A stretch of DNA of 64,000 nt from Spirosoma sp. 48-14 (GCF_001898575.1 NZ_MKUD01000029.1:1-64000); one strand, 5' to 3'; counted from the first letter of the stretch, positions 7,664-16,425 are shown. Notes: generated from the letters alone by a model not told the origin. Numbers and translations are program-made.

Positions 7664-7690
7664 ACCCAACCGCAAAGTTACGGAACTATT
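7664..7690 (-). other. Right boundary of the cassette array, attI-like half site
   Basis: ACCCAAC at 7664-7670 is preceded by normal cassette-end sequence. The attC arm does not follow; unrelated, AT-richer sequence (CGCAAAGTTACGG) does. Read on the minus strand this is a lone GTTGGGT with foreign sequence on its 5' side, the arrangement expected where a first cassette joins an attI site. No integrase gene follows: 7671-7832 has only a doubtful short frame. Confidence 0.4.
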
Positions 7691-7832
7691 TTCTATTGAT
7701 AATCAGTAAGAAAGCGTTCCGCGGTTAGTATATTTCGTTTATTCATGGCAAAAGACTGCTTTATGGGTAGTGCTAAGTCTATTATCAATTCCAACCCACC
7801 AGCATATATCATAGACTTAACACAGACAACTT

Positions 7833-10043
7833 TTAGTTGTCGCCGGGGTGATAGGTTTTTTCGATGTGCTGGTTTATGTCTTCGGGATAAAACCAAACGT
7901 CTTTGAATTTACCGGCACAATACAGTGTGGCCTGGTCGGTGAAGTGGGTTTCGCCGGGACGGCTGCTTTGGCCACCTGTCACCACAGAGCGGGCTTTCAC
8001 TCGTTTACCAAATTCAACGACCGCTACGAAACTATTGCCCACATAGCCATAGCGCTTTTTAGTATTAGGGGCAGTACGGGTACCATAGGCGGCTAGTGAA
8101 CCCCAAACGGAAGGGGTAAACCCAACCGAAATACTGGGTTTCTGATCGTCGTAGACTTCCTGAATGTTACCCGTCAGGCGTTGGTAGCGGTTGATGTCGC
8201 CCCAGGGCGTTTTCCAGGTGCCGAAATCGCGGGTTAGTTCGGCCAGGGTTTCGTTCAGAACCGTAACTTTTTCCTGCGGTGTCGTTTGGTTGATTACGAA
8301 ATCAGTAAAACTCAGGAAATCGAGTCGTTGAGTAGCTGGAACACGACTGCGGGCCAGCCGCTGAATTTTTTCTCCCCAGAAAATAGCCAGTGTCGTACCG
8401 ACCGATGCCGTACCATAGCATCTGTTCCAGTCTTTGAGCACTTGAATGGCTTCGGCTACCTCATTTGATATATTGTTCGTTTTAACCGATTCGTAGGCTT
8501 TAACTAGTGCAGGAATCAACTCATCGAAACCGGCCAGATGTGGGTCGTTGGCAACGGCAATCAGGGTGTCGAGTGTAAATAGTGACTTCTGACTCAGCAC
8601 CCGAACGGCATTGATACCCCGGTAATTTTCGGCATCAGGAGCCATGTAGGCTGGATAAGCACTTTGAGCTGGGCTACTACCACCCGAAACCGTATATGGC
8701 GTCGAATTACAGTTTTGTATCCAGCCACTAGCTGGATTATGAACCTGTACCAGTTCATCGACCGTGTGCATTCCTTTCCATTCCGTAGCGGGGTTACTAC
8801 CATCAACGGGCTGGCTCCAATCGAATTTAGGGTCGCGTTTGGGCATGAAGTTGCCATGCCAGTACGCAATATTGCCATCACGGTCGGCAAAAACCGTATT
8901 GTTCGATGCGTTGCCGTTGAGCTTCATGACCTCTTTGTAGCTCGCATATCCTTTCGCTTTGGTTCGCAGATACGATTGTTCCAGGGCATTCAGGGGGGTA
9001 TTCATCATGGCAACCGACATCCACTTTCCGTCTTTTTCGCCCACTATGGGTCCGTGTTGGGTCCAGTACATAGTAAACTCTTTATACTGGATGCCATTTC
9101 CGGATTTATACGGTAATCGAATTCGCTGACTACGAACGGGCTTGAACGCCGTACCGGATTTGTAGTAATAGGCATCGCCTTTTTTCTCAATCGTTTCCAG
9201 GTACTCATCCATCGAGTCGGCCCCGCTGGAAGTATGCATCCAGCCGCAATACTCATTAAAGCCCTGATAGATAAAGAATTGTCCCCAGGTAACGGCACCG
9301 TACGCATTCAAACCTTCCTGGCTGGTCAGATGTACCTCCGACCGGAAATAAAATGACGTATGCGGATTGATAAGCAGCAGTGCGTTTTTTGTCGCACTTT
9401 TGGCGGGAGCAATGGCAAAACCGTTCGAACCAACAGGCTCTCGCTCATACTTGTCAAAATCGTTGATCGATGATGTAAATTTGTTGTGTTCATAAAATGC
9501 TTTCAGTCGATCCGTCGAAATCACGCTGATATTGCCGCCGATACTTCCTTCACTGAACATCAACGGCATCCAGGGCTGAAATCGCTTGAGCAGCCGGGAT
9601 TTTATTGCTGGATGCGTATAGAGGTAATAGTTGGCGCCATTGGCAAAGGCGTCCAGCAGTTTTTTCATCCAGACGGGGCTCTTTTTATAAATGGCTATAG
9701 CTTGTGTCGAATCCAGAAAGAGCCGGGCCCGTAAGTCGTGGTATAAGGCTGACTCACCCTCCACTTCAGCCATGCGGCCAATGGCGTCAATGTAATTGGT
9801 TTCTACACGGGCAAAATCGTCTTCACACTGGGTGTACAGTACCCCAAAAATGACATCGGCATCGGCTTTGCCGCTGATGTGTGGCACACCCCAGGTATCA
9901 CGGGTTATAGTAACCTGTTTGGCCTGCTGCTTCCAGCGGGCAATTTCTGCGTTAGTAAACGGCTGGCTCCGGGCGATGAACGAGATCAGCAGTAAAAATA
10001 AAAAAGGTAATGAACGACTAACTGAAGGAGAAAGGTAGATCAT
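7833..10043 (-). CDS. Penicillin acylase family protein (Ntn-hydrolase)
   Basis: This secreted amidase of about 736 aa belongs to the penicillin/cephalosporin/acyl-homoserine-lactone acylase family. These enzymes are made as a precursor and cleave themselves to expose an N-terminal serine nucleophile. The start at 10043 gives a signal peptide (SLPFLFLLLISFIARSQ); a longer frame to 10214 lacks one. The alpha-chain signature (ITRDTWGVPHISGKADAD, 46-63) is followed by the autoprocessing site G205/S206 in PVGSNGFAIAP, then beta-chain features (NPHTSFYFR, GNASNNTVFADRDGNIAYWH). Close relatives include AHL acylases, so quorum-signal cleavage is possible, but the substrate cannot be read from sequence. 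It stands alone, next to the end of the cassette array. Confidence 0.9.
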   Translation of the reverse strand: MIYLSPSVSRSLPFLFLLLISFIARSQPFTNAEIARWKQQAKQVTITRDTWGVPHISGKADADVIFGVLYTQCEDDFARVETNYIDAIGRMAEVEGESALYHDLRARLFLDSTQAIAIYKKSPVWMKKLLDAFANGANYYLYTHPAIKSRLLKRFQPWMPLMFSEGSIGGNISVISTDRLKAFYEHNKFTSSINDFDKYEREPVGSNGFAIAPAKSATKNALLLINPHTSFYFRSEVHLTSQEGLNAYGAVTWGQFFIYQGFNEYCGWMHTSSGADSMDEYLETIEKKGDAYYYKSGTAFKPVRSQRIRLPYKSGNGIQYKEFTMYWTQHGPIVGEKDGKWMSVAMMNTPLNALEQSYLRTKAKGYASYKEVMKLNGNASNNTVFADRDGNIAYWHGNFMPKRDPKFDWSQPVDGSNPATEWKGMHTVDELVQVHNPASGWIQNCNSTPYTVSGGSSPAQSAYPAYMAPDAENYRGINAVRVLSQKSLFTLDTLIAVANDPHLAGFDELIPALVKAYESVKTNNISNEVAEAIQVLKDWNRCYGTASVGTTLAIFWGEKIQRLARSRVPATQRLDFLSFTDFVINQTTPQEKVTVLNETLAELTRDFGTWKTPWGDINRYQRLTGNIQEVYDDQKPSISVGFTPSVWGSLAAYGTRTAPNTKKRYGYVGNSFVAVVEFGKRVKARSVVTGGQSSRPGETHFTDQATLYCAGKFKDVWFYPEDINQHIEKTYHPGDN

Positions 10044-10400
10044 TGATGAAAGGCTGTATGAAACCGGATGAGTTACAAAACAAAAATAGCCTTTCCTGGC
10101 AGTTAGCCAGCATAAATGGTTTTTTTTCAGCGAACAGGCAACTCTTTTCGGAATTATGATATTTCTGTCATTGAAAAAGAATCGGTATCCTGCTAAAACA
10201 ACAGTACAGAGCATTGGAAATGATGGTCGCAGTAAGATATGAACTCAGAGCCGGAATGAAAACCAGGATAATACTTTTCCTGGTTTATGCCTTTGTTTTC
10301 AGTTAGTTATTGTGTATATTTACTTCCCCAATTTTCAACGAACAACACGACTAATGAGCCAGCAATTGTTGACAAAACTGTATCTGGCAACTCAATCTGC

Positions 10401-11081
10401 ATGAAAAAAGGACGTTCGAATCCAGCCCAACTCCAGATCGATTTTCTGGCCGCTTTTCGTCGAATGCTCATAAGCCTCGGTAATCCCGACAATCTGCCCG
10501 TAAACGAAAGTCTGTTTATGCGTATGACGGACCAATGGGAGGCAACCCGGGCGCTTCCGGCTAACCTGCTGTTTCAAAAAAGCCCTGTTGAAGCCGTTGT
10601 ATTCCGGCTACAGAAAACGGATGATCGGCTTCTGTTTCCAGACGAATTTATTGCGGGTGAAATTCGGGGAGAGCAGGGCCTGACTGGCTTTTCAGCTAAA
10701 TTTCGGGAGCAGGGGTGGGTAATATTGCCCGCCGAGTTGTCGATGATGTATAAGAATCTGTTTTTAAATATTCTGGCGGCTTCCGTTGGTCTGGAACATT
10801 TATATCCGATCAGGAAGGAACTGCTGGCAGAAGCTGAGCGGGTAGCCCTGGCTGCTATGCTTCCTGAATCGGAAGTGCGTAAGTTCTTTGGGCTGCGGCT
10901 CACGCGTTTTCCCGATAGTTTCCGCAGCGAAGTGGCTAATTATTTCAACCTGCCATTCGATTATGTTCTGAAACGGGCTAATCACCTGGGTATGGTGTCG
11001 GAGCAGGTCATAGAAGAAGCTAACGCGCAATCGCTTCGGTCACCTATTCTGCGTCGTCCGCAGAGTAGTCGGGCTGCGTAG
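10401..11081 (+). CDS. Hypothetical protein with a degenerate ImmA/IrrE-like C-terminus
   Basis: About 226 aa from the ATG at 10401 (MKKGRSNPAQLQIDFLAAF); the frame opens earlier, at 10287, but that stretch is not protein-like. Residues from about 150 to 205 (ERVALAAMLPESEVRKFFG, then FNLPFDYVLKRANHLGM) resemble the segment that follows the zinc site in ImmA/IrrE metallopeptidases. The HExxH motif itself is absent, so if related it is not a peptidase. No signal peptide. It is transcribed alone and ends before a very strong bidirectional terminator. Confidence 0.6.
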   Translation: MKKGRSNPAQLQIDFLAAFRRMLISLGNPDNLPVNESLFMRMTDQWEATRALPANLLFQKSPVEAVVFRLQKTDDRLLFPDEFIAGEIRGEQGLTGFSAKFREQGWVILPAELSMMYKNLFLNILAASVGLEHLYPIRKELLAEAERVALAAMLPESEVRKFFGLRLTRFPDSFRSEVANYFNLPFDYVLKRANHLGMVSEQVIEEANAQSLRSPILRRPQSSRAA

Positions 11082-11090
11082 ATAATGTTA

Positions 11091-11147
11091 TCAGATTGAA
11101 AAAAACGAGCCACTTTCACAGAAAGTGGCTCGTTTTTTTCAATCTGA
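11091..11147. terminator. Long bidirectional intrinsic terminator
   Basis: A nearly perfect 27 bp stem with a 3 nt loop, centred on ACGAGCCACTTTC/GAAAGTGGCTCGT and flanked by A and T tracts on both sides. It ends the gene at 10401. Confidence 0.95.
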
Positions 11148-11665
11148 TGTTAGGGACCACTGAACAATCTTCGTTAAATGGCTGGAAGCTTCTGTGTTGA
11201 ACACGCCATAGGGGCATGAAGCGGTATTGTTAGTTGATTGATCGTTTGCGTACTCTGAAGGGTAATTTAATGAGCTATCCTTAAGTGTTTCGGCTTGCGA
11301 AGGTATCTGAAGTTTTAGTAGCTATTTGATAATCAAAGCTTACGGGTCTGGTAACTTGTCGTTTAAGAGACTCAAAGGAAGTCAAACCGTACTCAATAGC
11401 TTCCTATAAGTACGGTTTGACAGGTAAACTGGAGTGGATAGAAAAAAGCGTTTAACAATAAAATAGTATGGATAGAATATGTATAACTTTCATAGCTGAC
11501 TCATAGTAACTATTTCTATTAGTAGTCCATTTATATTGTTTTTGTATTGTACCTGATTCTTGAATCAAAGTTCGTCATGTTTGAGTTATCTGTAAATAGC
11601 ATAAATTGGTGATTTTTAGGGTTATATATAAATAATAATATGTTTATTTGAATGGCATTGTGGGC
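11148..11665. other. Intergenic region without a gene
   Basis: No credible frame. It holds one strong hairpin (11381-11421) and otherwise AT-rich sequence. It lies downstream of the response regulator and of the gene at 10401, which converge on it. Confidence 0.7.
11381..11421. repeat. 13 bp perfect inverted repeat
   Basis: GTCAAACCGTACT (11381-11393) and AGTACGGTTTGAC (11409-11421) can form a hairpin with a 15 nt loop. No T-tract follows, so a terminator role is not clear. Confidence 0.75.
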
Positions 11666-12298
11666 TCAAATTAACTTCTGCCGTAAAGCTTTTGATACCG
11701 CTTCATGCGATGAGTTCACATGTAGCTTGTCGTAAATTTTTCGAATGTGAGAATTGACCGTATTAGTACTAATAAAACAGGACTCTGCGATCATTTTATA
11801 GCTGTAGCCTTCTACCAAACATTTTAAGATTTCCTTTTCGCGTTTTGATAGATCATACAGTTCTGGCTGGGGTTGATTAACGTTCTGAAAGAATGAAAGC
11901 ACTTTTCGGGCAATTATCGGACTCATTGGAGCTCCCCCTGTATATACTTCCGCTATGGCTTCCAGGAGATCGTCTGGAGAAGTGCCTTTAAGGATATAAC
12001 CTGATGCTCCTGAGCAGATAGCGGCAAACACCTTATCGTCATCCTCAAAAACGGTTTGCATCAGGATCTGAAGTGTAGGGTGAGCCTGTTTTATAATTTT
12101 AACGGCCTCAATCCCCGACACATCCGGCATTTTGATATCCATGATAATCACATCCGGTTTTACCTTCTCTACTTTTTGCAGGACATTTAAGGCATTTGAG
12201 AATGCCCCCACCAGCAAAAAATCATCACTGCCCTCAAACATGAGAGACAGATTATCCGTAAAGGTTTTATTATCATCAAAAATCGCGACCCGGATCAT
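11666..12298 (-). CDS. NarL/LuxR-family response regulator
   Basis: 210 aa. The N-terminal receiver domain has acidic residues D8/D9, phosphoacceptor D54 (VIIMDIKMPD) and K104 (YILKG). The C-terminal LuxR-type helix-turn-helix (about 148-208) contains LSKREKEILKCLVEGYSYK and NTVNSHIRKIYDKLHV. It is a DNA-binding transcription factor, presumably phosphorylated by the histidine kinase encoded just upstream (12391-13506), 92 bp away on the same strand. Its targets are unknown. Confidence 0.95.
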   Translation of the reverse strand: MIRVAIFDDNKTFTDNLSLMFEGSDDFLLVGAFSNALNVLQKVEKVKPDVIIMDIKMPDVSGIEAVKIIKQAHPTLQILMQTVFEDDDKVFAAICSGASGYILKGTSPDDLLEAIAEVYTGGAPMSPIIARKVLSFFQNVNQPQPELYDLSKREKEILKCLVEGYSYKMIAESCFISTNTVNSHIRKIYDKLHVNSSHEAVSKALRQKLI

Positions 12299-12390
12299 AG
12301 TTCGTAGAGAGAATGACAGGTATCAGTCAATACCCGCTGAATTTATTATATCAAATCTCCGGTTACAAATTGGGTTTGTCAATAGCGAAT

Positions 12391-13506
12391 TTATGTGATT
12401 GGCAAAATCATTTTGACCTCTGTTCCTTCACCCGGTTTTGATTCTACATCCAGTTTTCCGGCAATTTGTAAAGCCCGGTTTTTCAGGTTGCGGAGGCCAT
12501 TGCCTTCTGTTTCCTGATCGCAATCAAAACCCTTTCCATTGTCTCTAATCCGAATCCACATATAGTCTTTTTCAACCTTTATTCCGATTGATACATCGGT
12601 AGCTTCCGAATGCTTCGCTATGTTTACAATCGTTTCTTTAAAGATCAGAAATAGATTCCGCTGTACTTCAAGTCCCATGTGTTGACTGCGAGCATCTTGA
12701 AGCGAAAAAGAGAGCTGTATTTTCTTACTTGTCAGAATGGCTTCTGCAAAGGCTTTCACCTTATCAAAAAAATCAGTTAGTGAGTCATTTTGAGGATTAA
12801 TTACCCACACAACCCCGCGCATTGTTTGCATCATCTCGCGGGACTCATTCATAATACGTTCGAGAATTGGGCGAATATCTTCGGGTTTTTTTTCAAATCT
12901 GGACTTGGCCATTTCGCCCAAAAATGTAATACTACTCAGGGCGGTGCCCACATCATCGTGCAGATCAGCTGCTATTTCATTTCGAATTTGCTGGAGATGA
13001 ATTTGATTGCGCAATCGATATATTCGAATAAAATATAAAACCGCGCCGACAAGCAAAAGCCCATAAGCAACAATCATTGGTACAAACCAGGGGCTTTGCC
13101 AGAATGCTTTATCTAGTTGAAACGACAGAGAAGCAATGGTAGTTGGGAAGTTCAGGTTTTTAACCTGGATTGTGTACTCTCCTCCTAGTAAGTTAATATA
13201 ATTAACTGCTGTTAGTGGCCCATTTTCGTGCCAGCGATTGTCGAAGCCCACCAAGCGGTAAGCATAACGAGCGCTGACGGAATCACGTTTATCGCAAAAG
13301 GAGATTATAACGTGTGTTCGTTTGTAATCTAGTTTTATTGGCTTTTTTAAGTTGTAAGTAGAATCAGTAAACTCATTCGTGGCCTTAAACGAGACAAATC
13401 CAACTGCCTGAGCCTGACAACTAGCCCCTGTTTTGATAAAAAGTAGAATGAGTAGAAAAAGACAACGGTATGCATATTCCCATTCTTTAAAAACTTGGTA
13501 TTTCAT
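12391..13506 (-). CDS. Sensor histidine kinase, HisKA_3/NarX type with Y_Y_Y domain
   Basis: About 371 aa from the ATG at 13506, which gives a signal-like hydrophobic N-terminus (YRCLFLLILLFIKTGASC); the frame is open to 13551. Order: a short periplasmic Y_Y_Y-like domain (about 45-120, YAYRLVGFDNRWHENG and GGEYTIQVKNLN), one membrane segment (about 142-162), the phosphoacceptor H183 in ADLHDDVGTALSSITF, and an ATPase domain with the N box (FKETIVNIAKHSEA) and G box (DNGKGFD, GNGLRNLKNRA). Related Bacteroidota kinases usually have Reg_prop beta-propellers before Y_Y_Y; here they are missing. Its start overlaps the end of the membrane-protein gene, implying cotranscription, and the response regulator follows. 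Confidence 0.9.
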   Translation of the reverse strand: MKYQVFKEWEYAYRCLFLLILLFIKTGASCQAQAVGFVSFKATNEFTDSTYNLKKPIKLDYKRTHVIISFCDKRDSVSARYAYRLVGFDNRWHENGPLTAVNYINLLGGEYTIQVKNLNFPTTIASLSFQLDKAFWQSPWFVPMIVAYGLLLVGAVLYFIRIYRLRNQIHLQQIRNEIAADLHDDVGTALSSITFLGEMAKSRFEKKPEDIRPILERIMNESREMMQTMRGVVWVINPQNDSLTDFFDKVKAFAEAILTSKKIQLSFSLQDARSQHMGLEVQRNLFLIFKETIVNIAKHSEATDVSIGIKVEKDYMWIRIRDNGKGFDCDQETEGNGLRNLKNRALQIAGKLDVESKPGEGTEVKMILPIT

Positions 13507-14149
13507 CCAGATCGGGAAGTTTGGAGCGGGCTCGAACCATTGCATAGACAATTATACATAAGTTAATTATACCTACTATCGCCCAAAAGCCATAATTTAT
13601 CATGTTAAAATAAACATTGTTAAAATACTCATAAAATTGGCCGAGGAAAAAATTGGATAGAATATTAAGAAATGAGGATTCAATTAGCTCTATATTAATC
13701 CAGAATAAAGGGTTTATGGTGAGTTTATTTTCATACGTAATCTGAAACCATAAAAAGAATAGTCCAAGCCCTACAGTTAAGCTGTCGACAATTAAAAATA
13801 AGTCGACAGCCATTTTTCGTTCACCAAAAATTAGTAGATTACTTACTATATATATGAATACAATAACAGGTAGGGATGTAATATAATTTGCCCATTTTAA
13901 ATTAGTTAAAGCATACCTGAAAAATAAACACTGAAATGTACATCTGATTACTGGGACTATATAATATAATATGTGTGTATTAAAAGAATAATATTTTAGT
14001 ACATTAGACAGGAGCCATAGTAGAAAAGAGGCTAAATACCCAATGTAAAATACTCTTAGTGATTTTCCAAAGTATTTAAAATTAGGTATGCCATAAACAA
14101 TAGGAATGATATTCAGGAAGCCAACAAACATATATAAAAATAATTCCAC
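13487..14149 (-). CDS. Multi-pass membrane protein of unknown function
   Basis: 220 aa with six or seven predicted hydrophobic helices (for example LNIIPIVYGIP, VFYIGYLASFLLWLLS, FWAIVGIINLCIIVYAMV). No catalytic motif is visible. It overlaps the kinase gene by about 20 bp, so a link to that signalling pair is likely. The coding sequence is AT-rich relative to its neighbours. Confidence 0.7.
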   Translation of the reverse strand: MELFLYMFVGFLNIIPIVYGIPNFKYFGKSLRVFYIGYLASFLLWLLSNVLKYYSFNTHILYYIVPVIRCTFQCLFFRYALTNLKWANYITSLPVIVFIYIVSNLLIFGERKMAVDLFLIVDSLTVGLGLFFLWFQITYENKLTINPLFWINIELIESSFLNILSNFFLGQFYEYFNNVYFNMINYGFWAIVGIINLCIIVYAMVRARSKLPDLDEIPSF

Positions 14150-14247
14150 AGCTTATGGGTTTTTATTTTCCAGGCTCAATGAAGTAGATTGTACATCAGC
14201 ACGCCATAATAGATTGTTACTTTCAAAACGCACTGATGTACTGTCAA

Positions 14248-15174
14248 TCAAATGGGATTTGTTGGTGGATATTTCTCAGATGTTTTAATACAGTTACCAC
14301 CCGAAGGCAGCTCAATATGTAATGGTATGTCAATTTCGTGTCCTTCTACGTATTTCCTGATATCTGTTTCCAGCGTAGCAAATATTTTTCTGAAGCTTGC
14401 CAGGGGGCCAAGTTTAGGGTCATCCATTCCCACCATAATCAGCTGAAATTCTCCAAGCTTATCCTCATTATTGTCGCCATTCTGATCCTTGGAGTCAACT
14501 TCATAGTTATTAATCATATTATCTCTACCAAGCCCCAGGTATATCTTTATCCCCTTTTTAGTAATTGTCTGATTAAATTCATCAAGCAGGGATTTTGATA
14601 AAACATTGCGTAAGGCATCACTACCAATGAAGTATCCGTCAATTTTGTACTTGCCTTTGCCGGTATTGTTGATTGTTTTTTTAATTTCTCTGAGGTTATC
14701 TTTTAGTTCTTTTGCCCGTTCCTGACTAATTTCCTGCCAGTCTCCATCAGTTGAATCTTTTGGAATATAATAATTAACGTCTGTCGAAGTAAATATATCA
14801 TTATCTGGATCGAATCTAACCTTCACCACATTTGTCAGGATTAACGTTAACTTGTTTGATCCACCTGTGTTGTCGACTCCAAAATAAATCCGAATACCTA
14901 CAAATTTCTTTTTTTTGGATAAATTTATTGACGAAAGAAATTTTGAATTAATAAAAAAATGCCTGGGTGGGGTAAGCCCAAATTCTGGCTCCAGATCGTA
15001 CAAAAATCTCGTTTGCAGGTTTACTGCAAATCCTGTTTGCGGAATATTATTTATCCCATCCATCAATAATGCCGCTTCGTCAAAATTTAAGCGCCGAAGC
15101 ATTTTCTCAAACTGGAAAGAAAAGCTGGGTATTTCTGCCGCGAGTAGTTTACGTAAAACCTCCACATTTTTCAT
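14248..15174 (-). CDS. Hypothetical protein (308 aa)
   Basis: The family is not recognised. The protein is soluble and charged, with no signal peptide. It starts with a helical segment (EVLRKLLAAEIPSFSF) and continues with strand-rich sequence (KFVGIRIYFGVDN, KGIKIYLGLGRDN) and a central polar helix. The end is proline-rich. It lies 98 bp upstream of the membrane-protein gene on the same strand and could be the first gene of that operon. Confidence 0.65.
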   Translation of the reverse strand: MKNVEVLRKLLAAEIPSFSFQFEKMLRRLNFDEAALLMDGINNIPQTGFAVNLQTRFLYDLEPEFGLTPPRHFFINSKFLSSINLSKKKKFVGIRIYFGVDNTGGSNKLTLILTNVVKVRFDPDNDIFTSTDVNYYIPKDSTDGDWQEISQERAKELKDNLREIKKTINNTGKGKYKIDGYFIGSDALRNVLSKSLLDEFNQTITKKGIKIYLGLGRDNMINNYEVDSKDQNGDNNEDKLGEFQLIMVGMDDPKLGPLASFRKIFATLETDIRKYVEGHEIDIPLHIELPSGGNCIKTSEKYPPTNPI

Positions 15175-15414
15175 AATTAACTTATAGGTTTATAGTGATT
15201 GGGTACTGTTTGTCAGAGCAAAGTACAATAAGCCTACAGCTAGTAGCAATAGCGAAAATTAATGATTTTAAAGCTTGAAGCTTTAATGGTAGATTAGCTC
15301 TATGGCCTTCGATGCAGATTTTCGTTTAGATTAACTTGCTGCAACTGCATTGACTTATAAAACGGTTTCTTACTGCCGCCCGCTGCCAGGAAGAAACCTC
15401 ACTACTAGCATCAA

Positions 15415-15448
15415 AAAATCGGGCTACCAAAGACGACAGCCCGATTTT
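15415..15448. terminator. Intrinsic terminator-like hairpin
   Basis: AAAATCGGGCT/AGCCCGATTTT with a 12 nt loop and A/T flanks. Confidence 0.6.
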
Positions 15449-15708
15449 CAATTCTATCCACACCATTCAGGATTCATCCTGATATTCAACCATTCCCATT
15501 AGGGAAATACATACGTATTGACTTTGTAATCACTTGCTTAACGTTTTCACTCAGTGAAATAAGTAAGCAAGTACTATTTCTGGGTAATACAAAACTAGGG
15601 GAAATATGCCCTTTTCATTTAGGCCATTTTTTTTAAGAAGCGCTTAGCCAGTTCTGTATTCACACACATCTACACCCTGCCAGTAGAATAACCTCAAAAT
15701 CGGATGAT

Positions 15709-15749
15709 CGAACTCGTGGACCAGTTTAGATATCAGGTCCACGAGTTCG
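15709..15749. repeat. 14 bp perfect inverted repeat
   Basis: CGAACTCGTGGACC (15709-15722) pairs with GGTCCACGAGTTCG (15736-15749) across a 13 nt loop. It lies downstream of the MarR-type gene on the minus strand and may end that transcript, although no T-tract is seen. Confidence 0.7.
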
Positions 15750-15828
15750 GAATCTTATTGGATATAAGCACTGGCCACTTTTAGAGCGAACCTGATTGGA
15801 TAAGATAAAGGTAAGAAGCTAGCTTCTG

Positions 15829-16425
15829 CTACTTCATCTTAGCTTCTAACCATTGCTGAGCTAGTTTGGCCTCTATCGGTTGCAACAGTTGATTCCCTAA
15901 CTCAACCTGTTCTTCAGTCAGGTTGCCAAAGTACATTTGATTTACCTCATTCAGTTTCTGGTAACAGATTTCCAATTGATTTTGCCCTTTGCTGGTGATC
16001 GTTAACCGTTTTGTACGCTTGTCAAGTGCATCGCCTTGTTCCAGGATTAAGCCCGATTTTTTGAGCCGGTCAAGAATCAACAAGCCTGACGATAATTCAC
16101 TGAAGTGAGCCGTGATAACATCGGTCTTCTTTGGATTAGTCATGTAAGCGATGGAGCTGAGATACAAAAACTCATCGAAGCTGTTAAGGCCGCATTCTTT
16201 GAAAGCAGCCAGCGCATGAAGAGTATGTAACTTAGAAATCCGACCAATTAATTTAATCAGCATGCTGGCCTTATTGGGGGGAACTGGAGACTGCCAAAAG
16301 GTGGCTAAGCTGGTCTTGGGTTGCTGACTCACTAAATAAGCTTGGCAGAACTGGACCAAATCCGCCTTGGGATTTTCTTCCTCATAGCTCGCCCATCGAT
16401 TGAGTAATTCAACAGCCTTATTCAT
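15829..16425 (-). CDS. MarR-family transcriptional regulator
   Basis: About 198 aa (start ATG at 16425; one more in-frame ATG lies at 16434). A winged helix spans about residues 65-155: FDEFLYLSSIA, a recognition-helix region SSGLLILDRLKKSGLI and the wing DALDKRTKRLTITSKG, which has the D-x-R-x-x-x-L-x-x-T/T pattern of MarR proteins. The N-terminal extension (about 60 residues) and the helical C-terminus should form the dimer. It is divergent from a VOC-protein gene, with four ATCAT/ATGAT-type repeats between them, so autorepression and control of the neighbour are likely. Confidence 0.85.
   Translation of the reverse strand: MNKAVELLNRWASYEEENPKADLVQFCQAYLVSQQPKTSLATFWQSPVPPNKASMLIKLIGRISKLHTLHALAAFKECGLNSFDEFLYLSSIAYMTNPKKTDVITAHFSELSSGLLILDRLKKSGLILEQGDALDKRTKRLTITSKGQNQLEICYQKLNEVNQMYFGNLTEEQVELGNQLLQPIEAKLAQQWLEAKMK

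Larger units (their letters stand above)
1..7670 (-). mobile_element. Integron-like gene-cassette array (attC array without a visible integrase)
   Basis: Nine stem-loop elements of 86-88 bp recur at 668, 1119, 1562, 2450, 3574, 4720, 5866, 6306 and 6718. Each opens with ACCCAAC and closes with GTTGGGC, which fit the integron core boxes RYYYAAC and GTTRRRY. Inside lies a second complementary pair, CGAGGG/CCCTCG, ATGAGGG/CCCTCAT or CAGGGG/CCCCTG, that covaries in seven of nine copies, and then a variable terminal loop. Six cassettes hold one minus-strand gene whose stop lies 45-80 bp from an attC and whose start lies 130-330 bp from the next, so the cassettes appear to be read on the minus strand. 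No tyrosine recombinase gene is present here. The array may be a cluster of attC sites lacking an integrase, or part of a larger integron continuing to the left. The identification rests on architecture, not on a model search. Confidence 0.7.
15175..15828. other. Intergenic region of about 650 bp without a gene
   Basis: No convincing frame on either strand. It contains a terminator-like hairpin (15415-15448) and a 14 bp perfect inverted repeat (15709-15749). The rest is AT-rich and may hold the promoter for the operon starting at 15174. Confidence 0.6.

Noticed and set aside
7693..7896. A short minus-strand frame (67 codons) next to the acylase gene end
   Set aside because: It overlaps the acylase 3' end, has no recognisable domain or start signal, and is not an integrase remnant by sequence.
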